DNA of 64,000 nt from NCBI GenBank assembly GCA_949299535.1, contig CASGAQ010000009.1:20007-84006 (forward strand), written 5' to 3'. Of this stretch, positions 20,801 to 30,234 are shown piece after piece. A model generated the notes under the pieces. The model was not told the origin of the DNA. It did no database searches and saw only the letters and a program-made list of their open reading frames with translations. Numbering within the stretch: the stretch's first letter is position 1; each line of letters starts with the position of its first letter. The position numbers were made by a program, and so were the translations under genes. Origin of the DNA: an uncultured Eubacteriales bacterium. GTDB taxonomy: Bacteria; Bacillota; Clostridia; Oscillospirales; CAG-272.

Positions 20801-21425
20801 GAGGGCCTACGCGCATTTCAAGCTCGCTTGCGATATCAGACAAGCGAACAAGATTTTCGTCGGTGGAAAGAAGTTTTTTCTCCGCCTCAGTCTTTTGATA
20901 GCGGTATTTGGCAATACCTGCCACCTCCTCGAAAACGGAGCGTCTGTCTTCGCTTTTTTGTGAGATTATTTCCGCTATTTTTCCCTGTCCGATTATTGAA
21001 TAGCCGTTTTTGCCAAGACCGGTATTGAGGAAAAGCTCCACTATATCTTTAAGGCGCGCGCTTTTTCGGTTTATAAAATATTCGCTCTCTCCAACGCGGT
21101 AATATCTGCGCGTTACGACTATCTCGTCATATTCGGCAAGGCTCTCATTTTTTCCCGCGTCCTCGCTGTTGTCAAAAACAACGGAAACCTCGGCATATCC
21201 CATCGGACTGCGCTTCTGCGAACCTGCAAATATAACGTCCTCCATTTTTGCACCGCGGATATTTTTAGAGGACATTTCGCCCAACACCCATCTCATCGCG
21301 TCGGAAATATTCGACTTTCCGCTGCCGTTCGGGCCAACGACTACCGTGACGCCGCGATTGAAGTTTATAACGGTCTTATCGGGAAATGATTTAAAACCCT
21401 GCAGTTCGAGAGATTTCAATCGCAT
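17802..21425 (-). CDS. smc: Chromosome segregation ATPase SMC
   Basis: 1207 residues. Walker A is GPNGSGKSNISDA near residue 32. Long coiled coils run at about 170-500 and 680-1010, with the flexible hinge (SMC_hinge, rich in Gly: GGGLQNIV, AGGSFTGGS) at about 515-670. The C-terminal signature is LSLLSGGEQSF with Walker B CIMDEIEAALD. With ScpA/ScpB it compacts and orients the chromosome. Its start overlaps the 3' end of the radical-SAM gene by 35 bp. Confidence 0.98.
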   Translation of the reverse strand: MRLKSLELQGFKSFPDKTVINFNRGVTVVVGPNGSGKSNISDAMRWVLGEMSSKNIRGAKMEDVIFAGSQKRSPMGYAEVSVVFDNSEDAGKNESLAEYDEIVVTRRYYRVGESEYFINRKSARLKDIVELFLNTGLGKNGYSIIGQGKIAEIISQKSEDRRSVFEEVAGIAKYRYQKTEAEKKLLSTDENLVRLSDIASELEMRVGPLEKEAEKAKKYLEIYEKKKAADISLSVYDIENASEEEKELATKLKLSGRELEASDEMLADMESEDERLFEKIQQNKIDYERVSAKISESASAISEAKASILVKENDLSHYKSVLDGAAEKLSKLEGSIDEARKEYDLRLADHSEAQSRKNSVAQSLDFTDSEISEINSEIKGVETEKEEIAKDTEYINSQTVEARVAASVAASRQEANEQKADELSGNISRYEEDIKMLSERIEKAREKIDDYSQKETKYKDDIASLEEIRSENERGIAELSEKKSKIFIEISQTKVKIQNLVNMEELFEGYSRSVKFVMSAYKTGKILTPSGKNPLIYGPVSLLFEVEPKYSQAIETALGGGLQNIVTENEDSAKAAIAYLKRQNAGRATFCPVTTVTGTELDEEKLSLRSKKGFVAVASKLVRADSKFSGIIRNMLGRIIVADDIDNAARIAKSLDFKYRVVTLDGQVVNAGGSFTGGSAQNNSGMLSRRAQIDKMNEDVAALEKRLAEVNSKINTMTENIADIKKRRDSVSTALSVVRTMKDAESTQLQVLLSTGQNMEKTLSELKEERGALENIKARDYNSIKELSEKEKQYAEQIKALILRGEKLAEEKKCLSERAEAKRTLRNELAIELAKEEKNLELLLSAANIAKEKADEYVKRKEEIIAETELAENNTSGANADIARYKEVISLAANKSGELEKRREEISHAAAVLEQAQAQNRAKQKDLTHKRELVLREYTKLESAHKSAADKKDRLISFLWDEYELSYSAAVELGFEKVTEQNRSAVAAEQAKCRDRIKSLGHVNVGAIEEYREVNERYGFLSSQIEDLKSSKDELTKIIFSLEEQMCREFSQTIQAVNSNFGVVFAELFGGGHAEISLTDPENVLESGIEIKAAPPGKVIKSLSLLSGGEQSFIAIALYFAIMKVSPAPFCIMDEIEAALDEVNVDKFSEYIKKYSENTQFVIITHRRGTMEIADTLYGVTMHEKGISQVLSVNVSEIEKKTGVVLN

Positions 21426-22446
21426 TGCCGTTTTTCCTTTCTTCCAGTATAATTTTTATCTGCGGCGAAGCGTCGCTCATCTCTCTGACCTTGAAGCCGC
21501 AAAGGGAGTATTTTTGTTTCAGATATATCTCGTTTGCGCGTTTTTGACCGATCATTTTGGATACGGCGCCGCGTCCGACGTATATAGTCGCCGCTTTGCC
21601 TTTTGTATCCTCTTTCGAAAGTATCCCATCGGCGCAGTTGCGGTAAAAGCGTGACCATATAAGCTCGCCCGTCGCTTCGTGATACGGACTTGCCGTCTCG
21701 GTTCCGCCTGTGAGCAGTTCGCTTGACTGCAGACCTATTCGTATAACGTTTACCCCGTTGTTCACGAATACCGCAAGGACTTTCGCGCCCTCGGATATGA
21801 CTGTTTCCATATCGGGACTTGAATAATCTCCGCGTTCCATCATACGGCAAAGCTCCGTGTCGCGGAACACGACAGTGGGATATATCCTTGCACCGCAAGC
21901 GCCCATACTGCATATCTTTTTCGCCGTGTAAAGCTCCGTTTCTTCCGTCGCGCCGGGAAGTCCCGTCATCATCTGACCGATAAGCTCAAATCCGCGGCTC
22001 GTTATAAGAGCGCACGCTTTCTCCGTCTGCGCGGAGTTGTGCCCTCTGCCGCTTTTAAGAAGAACTTCGTCGCTCATGCTCTGTATGCCCAGCTCTATCG
22101 TTTTAACGCCGTAGCGAGCAAGGATATCCAATATTTCCTCATCTATATAGTCGGGACGTGTGGATAGCCTTATACTGCCGACTTTTCCGGCGTCTATGAA
22201 TTTTTTTGCCGTTTCAAGAAGATATATCATATCCGCACGTTCGATACCGGTAAAGCTTCCGCCGAAAAAAGCTATCTGCACGTCCGCATCGGCATCTATC
22301 GTGGAAAGTGCGTTTTCTATCTCTCCCTCAGCGGAGGAAAAATCCGCTTTCTCACAGCCGGATATCTTTCTCTGATTACAGAACACGCATGTGTTCGGAC
22401 AGCCGAGATGCGGAACGAATATAGGTATGTTTATGTGTCTTTTCAT
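21391..22446 (-). CDS. Elp3-like radical-SAM protein
   Basis: 351 residues. The cluster motif CPNTCVFC (about 15-22) and GGSFTGI follow the oxygen-independent-coproporphyrinogen/Elp3 type of radical-SAM fold. The C-terminal part ends in a segment that resembles a degenerate acetyltransferase domain, so a tRNA-modifying Elp3-like role is plausible but unproven. It overlaps rnc by 4 bp and smc by 35 bp, so it is translated as part of the rnc-smc operon. Confidence 0.85.
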   Translation of the reverse strand: MKRHINIPIFVPHLGCPNTCVFCNQRKISGCEKADFSSAEGEIENALSTIDADADVQIAFFGGSFTGIERADMIYLLETAKKFIDAGKVGSIRLSTRPDYIDEEILDILARYGVKTIELGIQSMSDEVLLKSGRGHNSAQTEKACALITSRGFELIGQMMTGLPGATEETELYTAKKICSMGACGARIYPTVVFRDTELCRMMERGDYSSPDMETVISEGAKVLAVFVNNGVNVIRIGLQSSELLTGGTETASPYHEATGELIWSRFYRNCADGILSKEDTKGKAATIYVGRGAVSKMIGQKRANEIYLKQKYSLCGFKVREMSDASPQIKIILEERKNGNAIEISRTAGF

Positions 22447-23165
22447 AAGCTGCCCTGCTCGCCGAACAGCTTGAGAGCATCGCGCGCGGCGTTCATCTCC
22501 GCTTCCTGTATTCTTTTTCCCTCTCCCGTGCCGAGAATGTTGCTGTTCACTTTTACGACGCAGGTAAATCTTTTGTCGTGATCAGGACCGCTTTCACCTA
22601 TCTTCTCATAACGAACCATCTCCCCATTCTGTTGGACTATCTCCTGAAGCAGAGATTTCGGGTCATTGAACTTATGTGCGGCAAATATATTTTCCACTTC
22701 GTCATTTATAAACGGCAGAAAAAACTTTTTCGCACATTCAAGACCTCCGTCGAGATATATAGCCGCCGCAAGCGCTTCAAAAGCGTCCTCTAAATTTGAG
22801 TTTCTGTCTCTGCCGCCGCTTTTCTCCTCGCCGTTGCCGAGAAACATATATTTTCCCAGCTCTATCTTTCGTGAGAAAGATGCAAGCGCCGCTCCGTCAA
22901 CTATCTCGCGGCGGATATTGGAAAGTTCTCCCTCAGTGCGCTCCGGAAAGGAACGGTAAAGATATTCGCTTGCGATTATCGAAAGAACGGAATCGCCAAG
23001 AAACTCCAGACGTTCGTTTGAGGATATGTTTTCGTTTTTGCGTTCGTTTGAGTATGAAGAGTGGCAGAGAGCATTGCGAAGGAGCTTTTTGTCGTTAAAG
23101 GTATATTTGATCTTTTTTTCGAGCTCCCGCAGATCAACGGCTGATTTTTTCTGTTTTTCCGACAT
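22443..23165 (-). CDS. rnc: Ribonuclease III
   Basis: 240 residues. The catalytic signature ERLEFLGDSVLS (about 47-58) carries the metal-binding acidic residues, and a second acid lies in LEDAFEAL. A dsRNA-binding domain with the AEMNAARDAL end closes the protein. It processes rRNA precursors and double-stranded RNAs. The order plsX-rnc-smc is the usual one, but acpP, often between plsX and rnc, is absent. Confidence 0.97.
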   Translation of the reverse strand: MSEKQKKSAVDLRELEKKIKYTFNDKKLLRNALCHSSYSNERKNENISSNERLEFLGDSVLSIIASEYLYRSFPERTEGELSNIRREIVDGAALASFSRKIELGKYMFLGNGEEKSGGRDRNSNLEDAFEALAAAIYLDGGLECAKKFFLPFINDEVENIFAAHKFNDPKSLLQEIVQQNGEMVRYEKIGESGPDHDKRFTCVVKVNSNILGTGEGKRIQEAEMNAARDALKLFGEQGSL

Positions 23166-23203
23166 TACGAGCTCCTTTCTGTTTTAAGCGGTGTTCCCGC
23201 TTT

Positions 23204-24241
23204 TTATTTTTTGTTTTCCGTTTCGGAAACGGCTTTTACAGCCGCTTCAAAATTTTCTTTTGAAGAAGCTATCTGTTCGATCGCCCCGCATGAGCAGTAG
23301 TTTATCGCCTGACGTATAGCGTTCTTTATCGCGTTTGCGTCAGAGTTGCCGTGAGCCTTTATAACAGGTCTTGCAAGACCGAGAAAAGGCGCGCCGCCGT
23401 ATTCCGTAGCGTCGAAATACTTCTTCATTTTGTAAAGTTTTTTTCTTATAAGCAGACCTGCGAGTTTCGCGGTAAGCCCGTCAGAAAAAACTTCCTTCAT
23501 CTTTTTCATAACGAACTTCGCAACGCCCTCCGTCGTTTTTAGGGCTATATTTCCCGCGAAACCGTCGCAGATAAGAACATCGCACACTCCGAAAGGAATA
23601 TCCTTTCCTTCCACGTTGCCTATAAAATTTATTCCCTGTGCATGTTCGAGCATTTTATGCGCTTCAACTATGATCGGAGTTCCCTTATGTTCCTCAGCGC
23701 CGTTGTTGAGAAGTCCTACCCTGGGTCTTTCGATACCCATAACTTTCTCCATATAGATGGAGCCCAGATAAGCAAACTGAACGAGATGTTCCGACGTCAC
23801 CGTCACATTTGCACCGCTGTCAAGAAGCAACATTCCTTTTGGTCCGAACGGAAGTACCGAGCCGAGCGCCGCGCGTTTTATACTTTTAACACGGCGTACT
23901 ATAAGAGTAGCTCCCGTGAAAAGCGCGCCCGTATTTCCGCAGGATATAGCGGCGTCGCCCTCTCCCTTGGATACCATTTTAAGCGCTTTCGCCATAGAGG
24001 AGGAGGCGTGAGTATTCACTATACTCATCGGGTCGTCCTCCATAGTAACAAAATCGGAGCAATCGACTATACCGTAATCGTTCTTATTCTCACCCTCTTT
24101 TGAAAGGGCGGCAAGTATCTGTTCTTTATCGCCGACAAAAGTGATATCGCAGTTATCGTATTCTTTTTTCGCCATAACCGCACCACGGATAAGTTCTTCG
24201 GGCTTATTGTCCGCACCCATAACGTCAAGTATTATTCTCAT
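23204..24241 (-). CDS. plsX: Phosphate acyltransferase PlsX
   Basis: 345 residues. It converts acyl-ACP to acyl-phosphate, the donor used by PlsY (6143-6820). Seen: the start MRIILDVMGADN, SCGNTGALF and the GGAPFLGLARPVIKAHGNS segment. About 60 bp of AT-rich promoter-like DNA separates it from the next minus-strand transcript. Confidence 0.96.
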   Translation of the reverse strand: MRIILDVMGADNKPEELIRGAVMAKKEYDNCDITFVGDKEQILAALSKEGENKNDYGIVDCSDFVTMEDDPMSIVNTHASSSMAKALKMVSKGEGDAAISCGNTGALFTGATLIVRRVKSIKRAALGSVLPFGPKGMLLLDSGANVTVTSEHLVQFAYLGSIYMEKVMGIERPRVGLLNNGAEEHKGTPIIVEAHKMLEHAQGINFIGNVEGKDIPFGVCDVLICDGFAGNIALKTTEGVAKFVMKKMKEVFSDGLTAKLAGLLIRKKLYKMKKYFDATEYGGAPFLGLARPVIKAHGNSDANAIKNAIRQAINYCSCGAIEQIASSKENFEAAVKAVSETENKK

Positions 24242-24362
24242 ACAGTACTCCTGATTATATTTATACTTATATAGTATACATCATAATATGGTAAAATTCA
24301 AGACAAAATGTTTTTTTATTTTATCAAAAAGAAGCGACTGTACTTTTTCGAAAAAAATCAAA

Positions 24363-24391
24363 AAAACCGCCTCGCGGCGGTTTTCTTTTAT
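24363..24391 (-). terminator. topA terminator
   Basis: Stem AAAACCGCC / GGCGGTTTT with flanking A/T-runs at the topA stop codon. Confidence 0.85.
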
Positions 24392-26643
24392 TATTTGTCG
24401 GTCTCTTTATCGTCGAATTTATATCCGCACTCTTTGTTCATACAGTAAACGAGTTTTTTTGCCTTTTTTTCAAGCAAAAGACCGCCGCAGTTCGGGCATT
24501 TTTCTCCCGTGGGCATATCCCATACGGAAAAATCGCACTTAGGATAGTTGTCGCAGTTGTAGAACACGCTCTTGCGTCTGCCGAAGCTTCGCACGATATC
24601 TCCGCCGCATTTTGGGCAGGCAACGCCAATGCTCTCTTTTATCGCCTTTGTATACTTACATTTGGGAAAGTTCGTGCATGCGTAAAACTTTCCGTATCTG
24701 CTCTTGCGGATAACGACGTCGCCGCCGCAGTCGGGACATTTCAGGTCTGTCTTTTCCGGCTCCTCTTTTTCAACAGTAGCGGCAGTGCCGTCCTTTGCAA
24801 GAGGTTTTGTGTTTTTACATTCAGGATATCCGGGACAAGCGGCGAATTTGCCGTATCTGCCGGATTTTATTATCATTCTCCTGCCGCATTTTTCGCATAT
24901 GATGTCGGATTCCTCAACGGGCAGTTCAACTTTGTTCTCGCTTATCTTTGCTTGCGCTTTTTCAAGCGTTTTCTCAAAACCGCCGTAAAAATCGCTCAAA
25001 ACTTCCTCTGCCGTTTCCTCGCCCGCCGCTATCTTGTCGAGATTCGTTTCCATGTTCGCCGTGAATTTATAATCGACGATACTCGGAAAATTCTTCTTCA
25101 TAAGTTCTACGGTAGCCTCTCCCAAAGGGGTGGAACGGAGAGTCTTTTTATCTCTTTCAACGTATCCGCGCTCGATTATCGTGGTGATGGTGGAAGCGTA
25201 GGTACTCGGTCTGCCTATGCCCTTCTCCTTCAGGAAGTCCGTAAGAGAGCCTTCATTGAAATGCGGAGGAGGCGAGGTAAAGTTCTTTTCTCCGTTTACG
25301 CTGTCAAGGGAAAGCTCCTGCCCCTCCGAAAGTTCACATACCTTGTTGAGCTTTTCGGAGTCCTCGGGAGTTTCCGCGTCCTCGTAAACATTGAGGTAGC
25401 CTTTGAATTTAACTGAATATTCGCTCGCTTTGAAAACATATTCTCCGCAGATGATGTCGGCATTCATGGTATCAAATTCCGCGTTTTTCATCTGGCTCGC
25501 CGTAAATCTGTCCCAAATGAGCTTATAAAGCTTATATTGGTCGGTTGAAAGATATTTTCTTATCTGTTCCGGTTCAAACTCCATGCTCGCGGGGCGAATA
25601 GCCTCGTGCGCGTCCTGTGAAGCGCCCGTCGTCTTGAAAACTCGTCTGCGAGAGGGATAATATTCCGCACCGTATTTTGATATGATGTAGTTCTGCGCGG
25701 CCGCTGCGGCTTCGTCGGAAATGCGAAGCGAGTCTGTTCTCATATATGTTATGACGCCGTGCGTGCCGCCAAATTCGGAGCCGAGATTTACGCCCTCATA
25801 AAGCTCCTGTGCTACGCGCATAGTCTTTTTCGTTTGAAAATTAAGCTTTCTGAAAGCGTCCTGCAACATCGTGGACGTGATGAAAGGCGGCATGGGAGAT
25901 TTGCTCTTTTTAGCGCGCACCACTTTGGAAACGATAAATTTTTCCCTGTTACACACATCAAGCACTTTTTGCGTGTCCGCCTCGCAGGAAAGTTCCATTT
26001 TTCCGTCCTTGTTGCCTCGGAATTTCGCTTTTATCTTGCGTGCTCCGGCGCCTTTCAAAAGAGCTTCTATCGTCCAATATTCTTTAGGCTCGAAAGCGGC
26101 TATCTCGGCGTCGCGCTCAACGATTATCCTCGTGGCGACAGACTGCACCCTGCCCGCGGAAAGACCGGATTTTACCGTCTTCCAAAGATATGGACTGAGT
26201 TTATAACCCACAATCCTATCAAGCACGCGGCGCGCCTGCTGAGAATTTACAAGGTCCATGTTGATGGCGCGCGGATTTTTTATCTCGGATTGTACGGTAT
26301 TCTTCGTTATCTCGTTGAAAGATACGCGGTTGGCTTTTTCAGGCTCTATACCGAGCACCGTCGCAAGATGCCAGGCAATAGCCTCGCCCTCGCGGTCAGG
26401 GTCGGTTGCAAGATATATGACGTCCGCGTTTTTCGCGTCTTTTTTTATCTGATTTATAAGTGCTCCCTTGCCCTGTATATTTATATATTTTACCTTGAAG
26501 TTATTTTCTATATCAACTCCGAGACTGCTTTTAGGGAGGTCCCTTACATGTCCCTTCGACGCTATTACTTTATATTCTTCGCCCAGATATGAATTTATCG
26601 AATTGATCTTCGAAGGTGATTCCACTATAACAAGTTTCTGCAT
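24391..26643 (-). CDS. topA: DNA topoisomerase I
   Basis: 750 residues, type IA. TOPRIM domain at the N-terminus (VIVESPSKI, then DPDREGEAIAWHL), active-site Tyr in GVITYMRTDS (near 300), and four C-terminal zinc-ribbon modules each with CxxC...CxxC (about 585-745). It removes negative supercoils behind RNA polymerase. Upstream of it is 175 bp of AT-rich DNA with the promoter. Confidence 0.97.
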   Translation of the reverse strand: MQKLVIVESPSKINSINSYLGEEYKVIASKGHVRDLPKSSLGVDIENNFKVKYINIQGKGALINQIKKDAKNADVIYLATDPDREGEAIAWHLATVLGIEPEKANRVSFNEITKNTVQSEIKNPRAINMDLVNSQQARRVLDRIVGYKLSPYLWKTVKSGLSAGRVQSVATRIIVERDAEIAAFEPKEYWTIEALLKGAGARKIKAKFRGNKDGKMELSCEADTQKVLDVCNREKFIVSKVVRAKKSKSPMPPFITSTMLQDAFRKLNFQTKKTMRVAQELYEGVNLGSEFGGTHGVITYMRTDSLRISDEAAAAAQNYIISKYGAEYYPSRRRVFKTTGASQDAHEAIRPASMEFEPEQIRKYLSTDQYKLYKLIWDRFTASQMKNAEFDTMNADIICGEYVFKASEYSVKFKGYLNVYEDAETPEDSEKLNKVCELSEGQELSLDSVNGEKNFTSPPPHFNEGSLTDFLKEKGIGRPSTYASTITTIIERGYVERDKKTLRSTPLGEATVELMKKNFPSIVDYKFTANMETNLDKIAAGEETAEEVLSDFYGGFEKTLEKAQAKISENKVELPVEESDIICEKCGRRMIIKSGRYGKFAACPGYPECKNTKPLAKDGTAATVEKEEPEKTDLKCPDCGGDVVIRKSRYGKFYACTNFPKCKYTKAIKESIGVACPKCGGDIVRSFGRRKSVFYNCDNYPKCDFSVWDMPTGEKCPNCGGLLLEKKAKKLVYCMNKECGYKFDDKETDK

Positions 26644-26818
26644 CGCAAAACAATTACTCTGCCGAAAGGCAAAGTAAATCTCCCTTCTTTATTAAATTTA
26701 TATGTAATCGAAATTATACACTTAAAAACAAAATCATGTCAAGCATAAAATTGTTAATATTATAGGCAGAAAATTTTTCAAATCCGCAAAACAAGCGTAA
26801 TTTTCGCAGTTTATTTCG

Positions 26819-28114
26819 TTATTTGCAGAAAATTCCGCCCGGCAAACTTTTGCAGAGTCCCTTCACCTCAAGAGTCGTAAGCGCGCAAAGGACTTCGCCC
26901 ACATCTGCTCTGCCGCCGTTTTTTCTCCGTACCGCGGCGGCTATCTCATCTGCCGTCATAGCGCCGTCCAGGCTTTCCCATACGAGTTTTTCCATGCCGC
27001 AAAGCTCAGGCGCGGCAGACTCGGGACGAGCCTTTTTACCATCTGCTCTCCGCAAAGGCAAGTCCTGAGCTGTTTCGGAAACTTCAAAAGGCGGCGCTTT
27101 TTCCGCCGGCATATGGCGCGCGGCATTTACAGCATTGATTTTTTTCTCATAAGTATCCGAGCCGCGCCCGATATAGCTTGGTCTTGCCTTTCCGGTATAA
27201 TATTTTCCACCGTCGATATTTTCCGGGAATATCTTTCCCTGCCAGAGATGTTCATACTCAAAAAGGATCTCGCGTGCCGAACGCACCATATGCGCTCCGC
27301 CCGATATAAGCTCGTTCGTACCCTTGTGAAGAGTGCTTTCCACATCTCCAGGAAAAGCGAAGATATCCTTACCCTGCTTGCGTGCGTATTCTGCCGTAAT
27401 GAGAGCGCCGCTTCTGATATCGGCTTCGACAATGACAGTCCCGAGCGAAAGACCTGCTATTATCCTGTTCCGCATGGGAAAATTTTTGCCCGAGGGAGGA
27501 GTCCCCGGCGCATACTCCGTTATAACGGTGCCTTTTTCGCATATCGCCTTCATAAGGGCTTCATTTTCACGAGGATAAACGATATCTATTCCGCAGCCGA
27601 GTACGGCTATCGTGTGACCGCGTTCCGCTAAAGTGCCCCTGGCGCACATTGCGTCAATGCCAAGCGCCATTCCCGACACGACCATCGCTTTTGCGCGAGC
27701 GAGATCAGCTCCGAGTTTATACGCTATCCTTGCGCCCGAATCAGAACACTTTCGCGTACCGACGCAGGCTATCGCCACTTTTTCGTCTATCTTGGGAAAA
27801 ACGCCTTTATAGTAAAGCACGATTGGACTTGACGGTATAGCGCGAAGTCGGTTTGGATAAACATTGCTTTCCTGTGTGAGCACGCCTACATTCGCGCGCT
27901 GACAATATTCCAAAATTTTTTCAGCCATTGAAATATCTTTATCGCAAAGAGCTTTTGCCGTGCTCTCGCGCCCCGGCAGCGCTTCACACAGCGCATATCT
28001 GTCGGCTTCATATACCTCTTTAGGCGAGGAAAACTTTGAAAGCAGTATATTTGCCGCCTCGCTTCCCGCGCCGCACCTGAGTGAAAGCCATATATAATAT
28101 AGTAATGAATCCAT
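26819..28114 (-). CDS. dprA: DNA-processing protein DprA
   Basis: 431 residues from MDSLLYYIWLS, chosen because CGGAGGAG lies 5 bp upstream; 12 extra codons are open before it. The Rossmann-like core shows VGTRKCSDSGARIAYKLG, SGMALGIDA and the FPMRNRIIAGLS signature. A C-terminal winged-helix domain (about 370-431) follows a linker. It loads RecA on incoming single-stranded DNA in transformation. dprA-topA is a common Firmicutes pair. Confidence 0.94.
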   Translation of the reverse strand: MDSLLYYIWLSLRCGAGSEAANILLSKFSSPKEVYEADRYALCEALPGRESTAKALCDKDISMAEKILEYCQRANVGVLTQESNVYPNRLRAIPSSPIVLYYKGVFPKIDEKVAIACVGTRKCSDSGARIAYKLGADLARAKAMVVSGMALGIDAMCARGTLAERGHTIAVLGCGIDIVYPRENEALMKAICEKGTVITEYAPGTPPSGKNFPMRNRIIAGLSLGTVIVEADIRSGALITAEYARKQGKDIFAFPGDVESTLHKGTNELISGGAHMVRSAREILFEYEHLWQGKIFPENIDGGKYYTGKARPSYIGRGSDTYEKKINAVNAARHMPAEKAPPFEVSETAQDLPLRRADGKKARPESAAPELCGMEKLVWESLDGAMTADEIAAAVRRKNGGRADVGEVLCALTTLEVKGLCKSLPGGIFCK

Positions 28115-28179
28115 CTTCACTCCTCCGAAAAGTGATAAGTTTTTTAACATTTATTCCGCAAAACAGGGACATGAATATA

Positions 28180-28983
28180 TTATTTGCCGAGCCTCATCTT
28201 GTAAACTTCCCACATAAGAACGGAAGCAGATATTGCGGCATTGAGCGATTCCGGTCCCTCGCTCATAGGGATAATAACGCTTTTTCCGCAGGCAGCACGC
28301 ACGCGCGGCGAAATGCCGTGTCCCTCGTTGCCGATAACAAAGCCTGTCTTTCCGGAAAGGTCGAGTTTTTCAAGACTCTCGCTCGTTTTGTCGAGCATGG
28401 CTGCATAAACGGAAAATCCCTGCTCTCTGAGCGAAGCGATGTCGCCCGCAATATCCGTGCATACTCGCACGTCGACGCGAAAGAGCGAACCCATACATGC
28501 GCGAACCGTTTTCGGATTGTATATATCCGCGCTTCCCTCTCCTACATAGACTGTGTCGACACCGAATGCGTCTGCCGCTCGGATTATGGTACCGAGATTG
28601 CCGGGGTCGCCCAGAGAATCGAGCAGCATAACGACCGAATCTTCTCGGTACTGTTTTTTTGCGACGGCAAATTTGCGCGCTACGGTAAAAACGCCCTGCG
28701 GAGCATTTTCGAAAGAAAGTTTACGGTAGACCTCATCAGTCACAAAGACCAACTTGCCGTCAAGCTCAAACGAAGCGAAAACGTCTTTCCACCTTGAGTA
28801 TGCGCTCTCGGTAACGAATATCTTTTCTATCTCAGTATTCTCACGAGCCGCGTCAGACAAAAGCTTTATTCCCTCAAAAACAAAAAGTCCCGTTTTATCG
28901 CGTTCCTTTTTATCAGCAAGTGCGGCGGCAAAAAGAACGGAGCTGTTTTTTCTGCTCGTTATTACCTCTCGCTCTGTTTTCAT
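28180..28983 (-). CDS. TrmH/SpoU-family RNA 2'-O-methyltransferase
   Basis: 267 residues from MKTEREVITSRKNS. An earlier in-frame ATG at 29091 is rejected because the L20-operon terminator lies between. The SpoU knot motifs are visible: LDSLGDPGNLGTIIRAADAFG, FVIGNEGHGIS and IPMSEGPESLNAAISASV. An N-terminal L30e-like substrate-binding domain precedes them. It probably methylates a ribose in 23S rRNA or tRNA; the exact target is unknown. Confidence 0.93.
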   Translation of the reverse strand: MKTEREVITSRKNSSVLFAAALADKKERDKTGLFVFEGIKLLSDAARENTEIEKIFVTESAYSRWKDVFASFELDGKLVFVTDEVYRKLSFENAPQGVFTVARKFAVAKKQYREDSVVMLLDSLGDPGNLGTIIRAADAFGVDTVYVGEGSADIYNPKTVRACMGSLFRVDVRVCTDIAGDIASLREQGFSVYAAMLDKTSESLEKLDLSGKTGFVIGNEGHGISPRVRAACGKSVIIPMSEGPESLNAAISASVLMWEVYKMRLGK

Positions 28984-29026
28984 TTTATGCTCTCCCGTCA
29001 TATCCGAATTAAAAAATTTGATAAAC

Positions 29027-29057
29027 AAAAACCAAAGTGCGAAAGCACCTTGGTTTT
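29027..29057 (-). terminator. Terminator of the infC-rpmI-rplT operon
   Basis: Minus-strand stem AACCAAGGTGC / GCACTTTGGTT (one mismatch) with a short loop and T-run, 31 bp after rplT. Confidence 0.85.
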
Positions 29058-29087
29058 CATAGTTCGCTATTTCCGACTCTTTAAAAA

Positions 29088-29441
29088 TCAAAGAGCGTTT
29101 TTAGCCGTTTCAACGAGAGAAGCGAAAGCTGCTTTATCGTTTACGGCGAGGTCAGCGAGCATTTTTCTGTTGAGATCGATGCCTGCTTTTTTAAGACCGC
29201 ACATAAATTTGGAATAGTTGAGACCGCATACTTTAGCCTGTGCAGAGATTCTTGTGATCCAAAGAGAACGGAAATCTCTCTTTTTCATCTTTCTGCCGGC
29301 GAAAGCGTAGTTGCCGCTCTTCATAACAGCCTGCTTAGCCATCTTGAAGTGTTTGGATTTAGCACCCCAGTAGCCTTTTGCAAGCTTCAGCATTTTATTT
29401 CTTCTCTTGCGAGTCATCATCGCACCTTTAACTCTTGCCAT
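29088..29441 (-). CDS. rplT: 50S ribosomal protein L20
   Basis: 117 residues with the family start [21 protein letters not shown]. It binds 23S rRNA early in 50S assembly and, in Firmicutes, also the leader of its own operon (see 30235-30398). Confidence 0.98.
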   Translation of the reverse strand: MARVKGAMMTRKRRNKMLKLAKGYWGAKSKHFKMAKQAVMKSGNYAFAGRKMKKRDFRSLWITRISAQAKVCGLNYSKFMCGLKKAGIDLNRKMLADLAVNDKAAFASLVETAKNAL

Positions 29442-29475
29442 TTCAGTATCCTCCTAGATAAATATTCGCCGCAAA

Positions 29476-29670
29476 TCAGTTGTTGATAAGGGATTTGATC
29501 GTTTTTGTGAAAGAAGAGCTCAAATAAGCGTTCTTTCTGAGTTGTCTTTTACGTTTGGGTGTCTTGATTCCGAGTTTGTGGCGGCGGAAAGAAGAATTGA
29601 GTTTTACTTTACCACTTTTTGTAGTGGAAAATCTTTTAGATGTAGCCTTATGTGTTTTAATTTTCGGCAT
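29476..29670 (-). CDS. rpmI: 50S ribosomal protein L35
   Basis: 64 residues with the family start MPKIKTHKATSKRF. Second gene of the infC operon; 34 bp before rplT. Confidence 0.97.
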   Translation of the reverse strand: MPKIKTHKATSKRFSTTKSGKVKLNSSFRRHKLGIKTPKRKRQLRKNAYLSSSFTKTIKSLINN

Positions 29671-29702
29671 AACTTTATATTCCTTTCGATTGTTACAAAA
29701 AT

Positions 29703-30218
29703 TTATTGTTTCACGGGCGCAATGAACATTGTCATATTGCGTCCGTCGAGAACGGCTTTTTTCTCTGCGGCGCCTATGCCCTCGCAGCCTTTTTCGAATC
29801 TTGCAAGTATCTCCGCGCCGAGTTCGGTATGACGCATTTCTCTGCCGCGGAATCTTACGACAACCTTTACTTTGTCGCCGCCTTTAAGGAAGCGGTGAGC
29901 ATGGTTGAGCTTCGTCTGGAAATCGTGGTCGCCTATCGTGCAGGAAAGCTGAATCTCTTTTATTTCGACAACCTGCTGTTTTTTCTTCGCTTCTTTTGCG
30001 CGTTTTTCTTTTTCAAAGCAGAATTTGCCGTAGTCCATGATCTTGCATACAGGCGGAACGGCAGCAGGGGAGATAAGAACAAGATCAAGGTCTTTTTCAT
30101 GCGCCATTTCAAGAGCCTGAGCAATTTTGACGACTCCGAGCATTTCACCTTCCGCAGAAACAAGGCGGACCTCCGGAATCTTTATTTCCTCGTTGATAAG
30201 ATTTTCTTTCGTGCTGAT
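29703..30218 (-). CDS. infC: Translation initiation factor IF-3 (AUC start)
   Basis: 171 residues. It prevents premature 50S joining and checks the start codon. The sequence begins ISTKENLINEEIKIPEVRLV. The GGAGGT ribosome site ends 7 nt before an ATC at 30218-30216. The nearest ATG (30233) overlaps that ribosome site, so ATC is the likely start. Non-AUG (AUU/AUC) starts are a known conserved feature of infC and let IF-3 repress its own synthesis. The IF3-C domain holds VRFRGREMRHTELG. Confidence 0.95.
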   Translation of the reverse strand: MSTKENLINEEIKIPEVRLVSAEGEMLGVVKIAQALEMAHEKDLDLVLISPAAVPPVCKIMDYGKFCFEKEKRAKEAKKKQQVVEIKEIQLSCTIGDHDFQTKLNHAHRFLKGGDKVKVVVRFRGREMRHTELGAEILARFEKGCEGIGAAEKKAVLDGRNMTMFIAPVKQ

Positions 30219-30234
30219 GGTAAGCACCTCCATA

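Noticed and set aside
24288..24542. Plus-strand reading frame between plsX and topA
   Set aside because: Crosses the topA terminator and is antisense to the topA end; no coding character.
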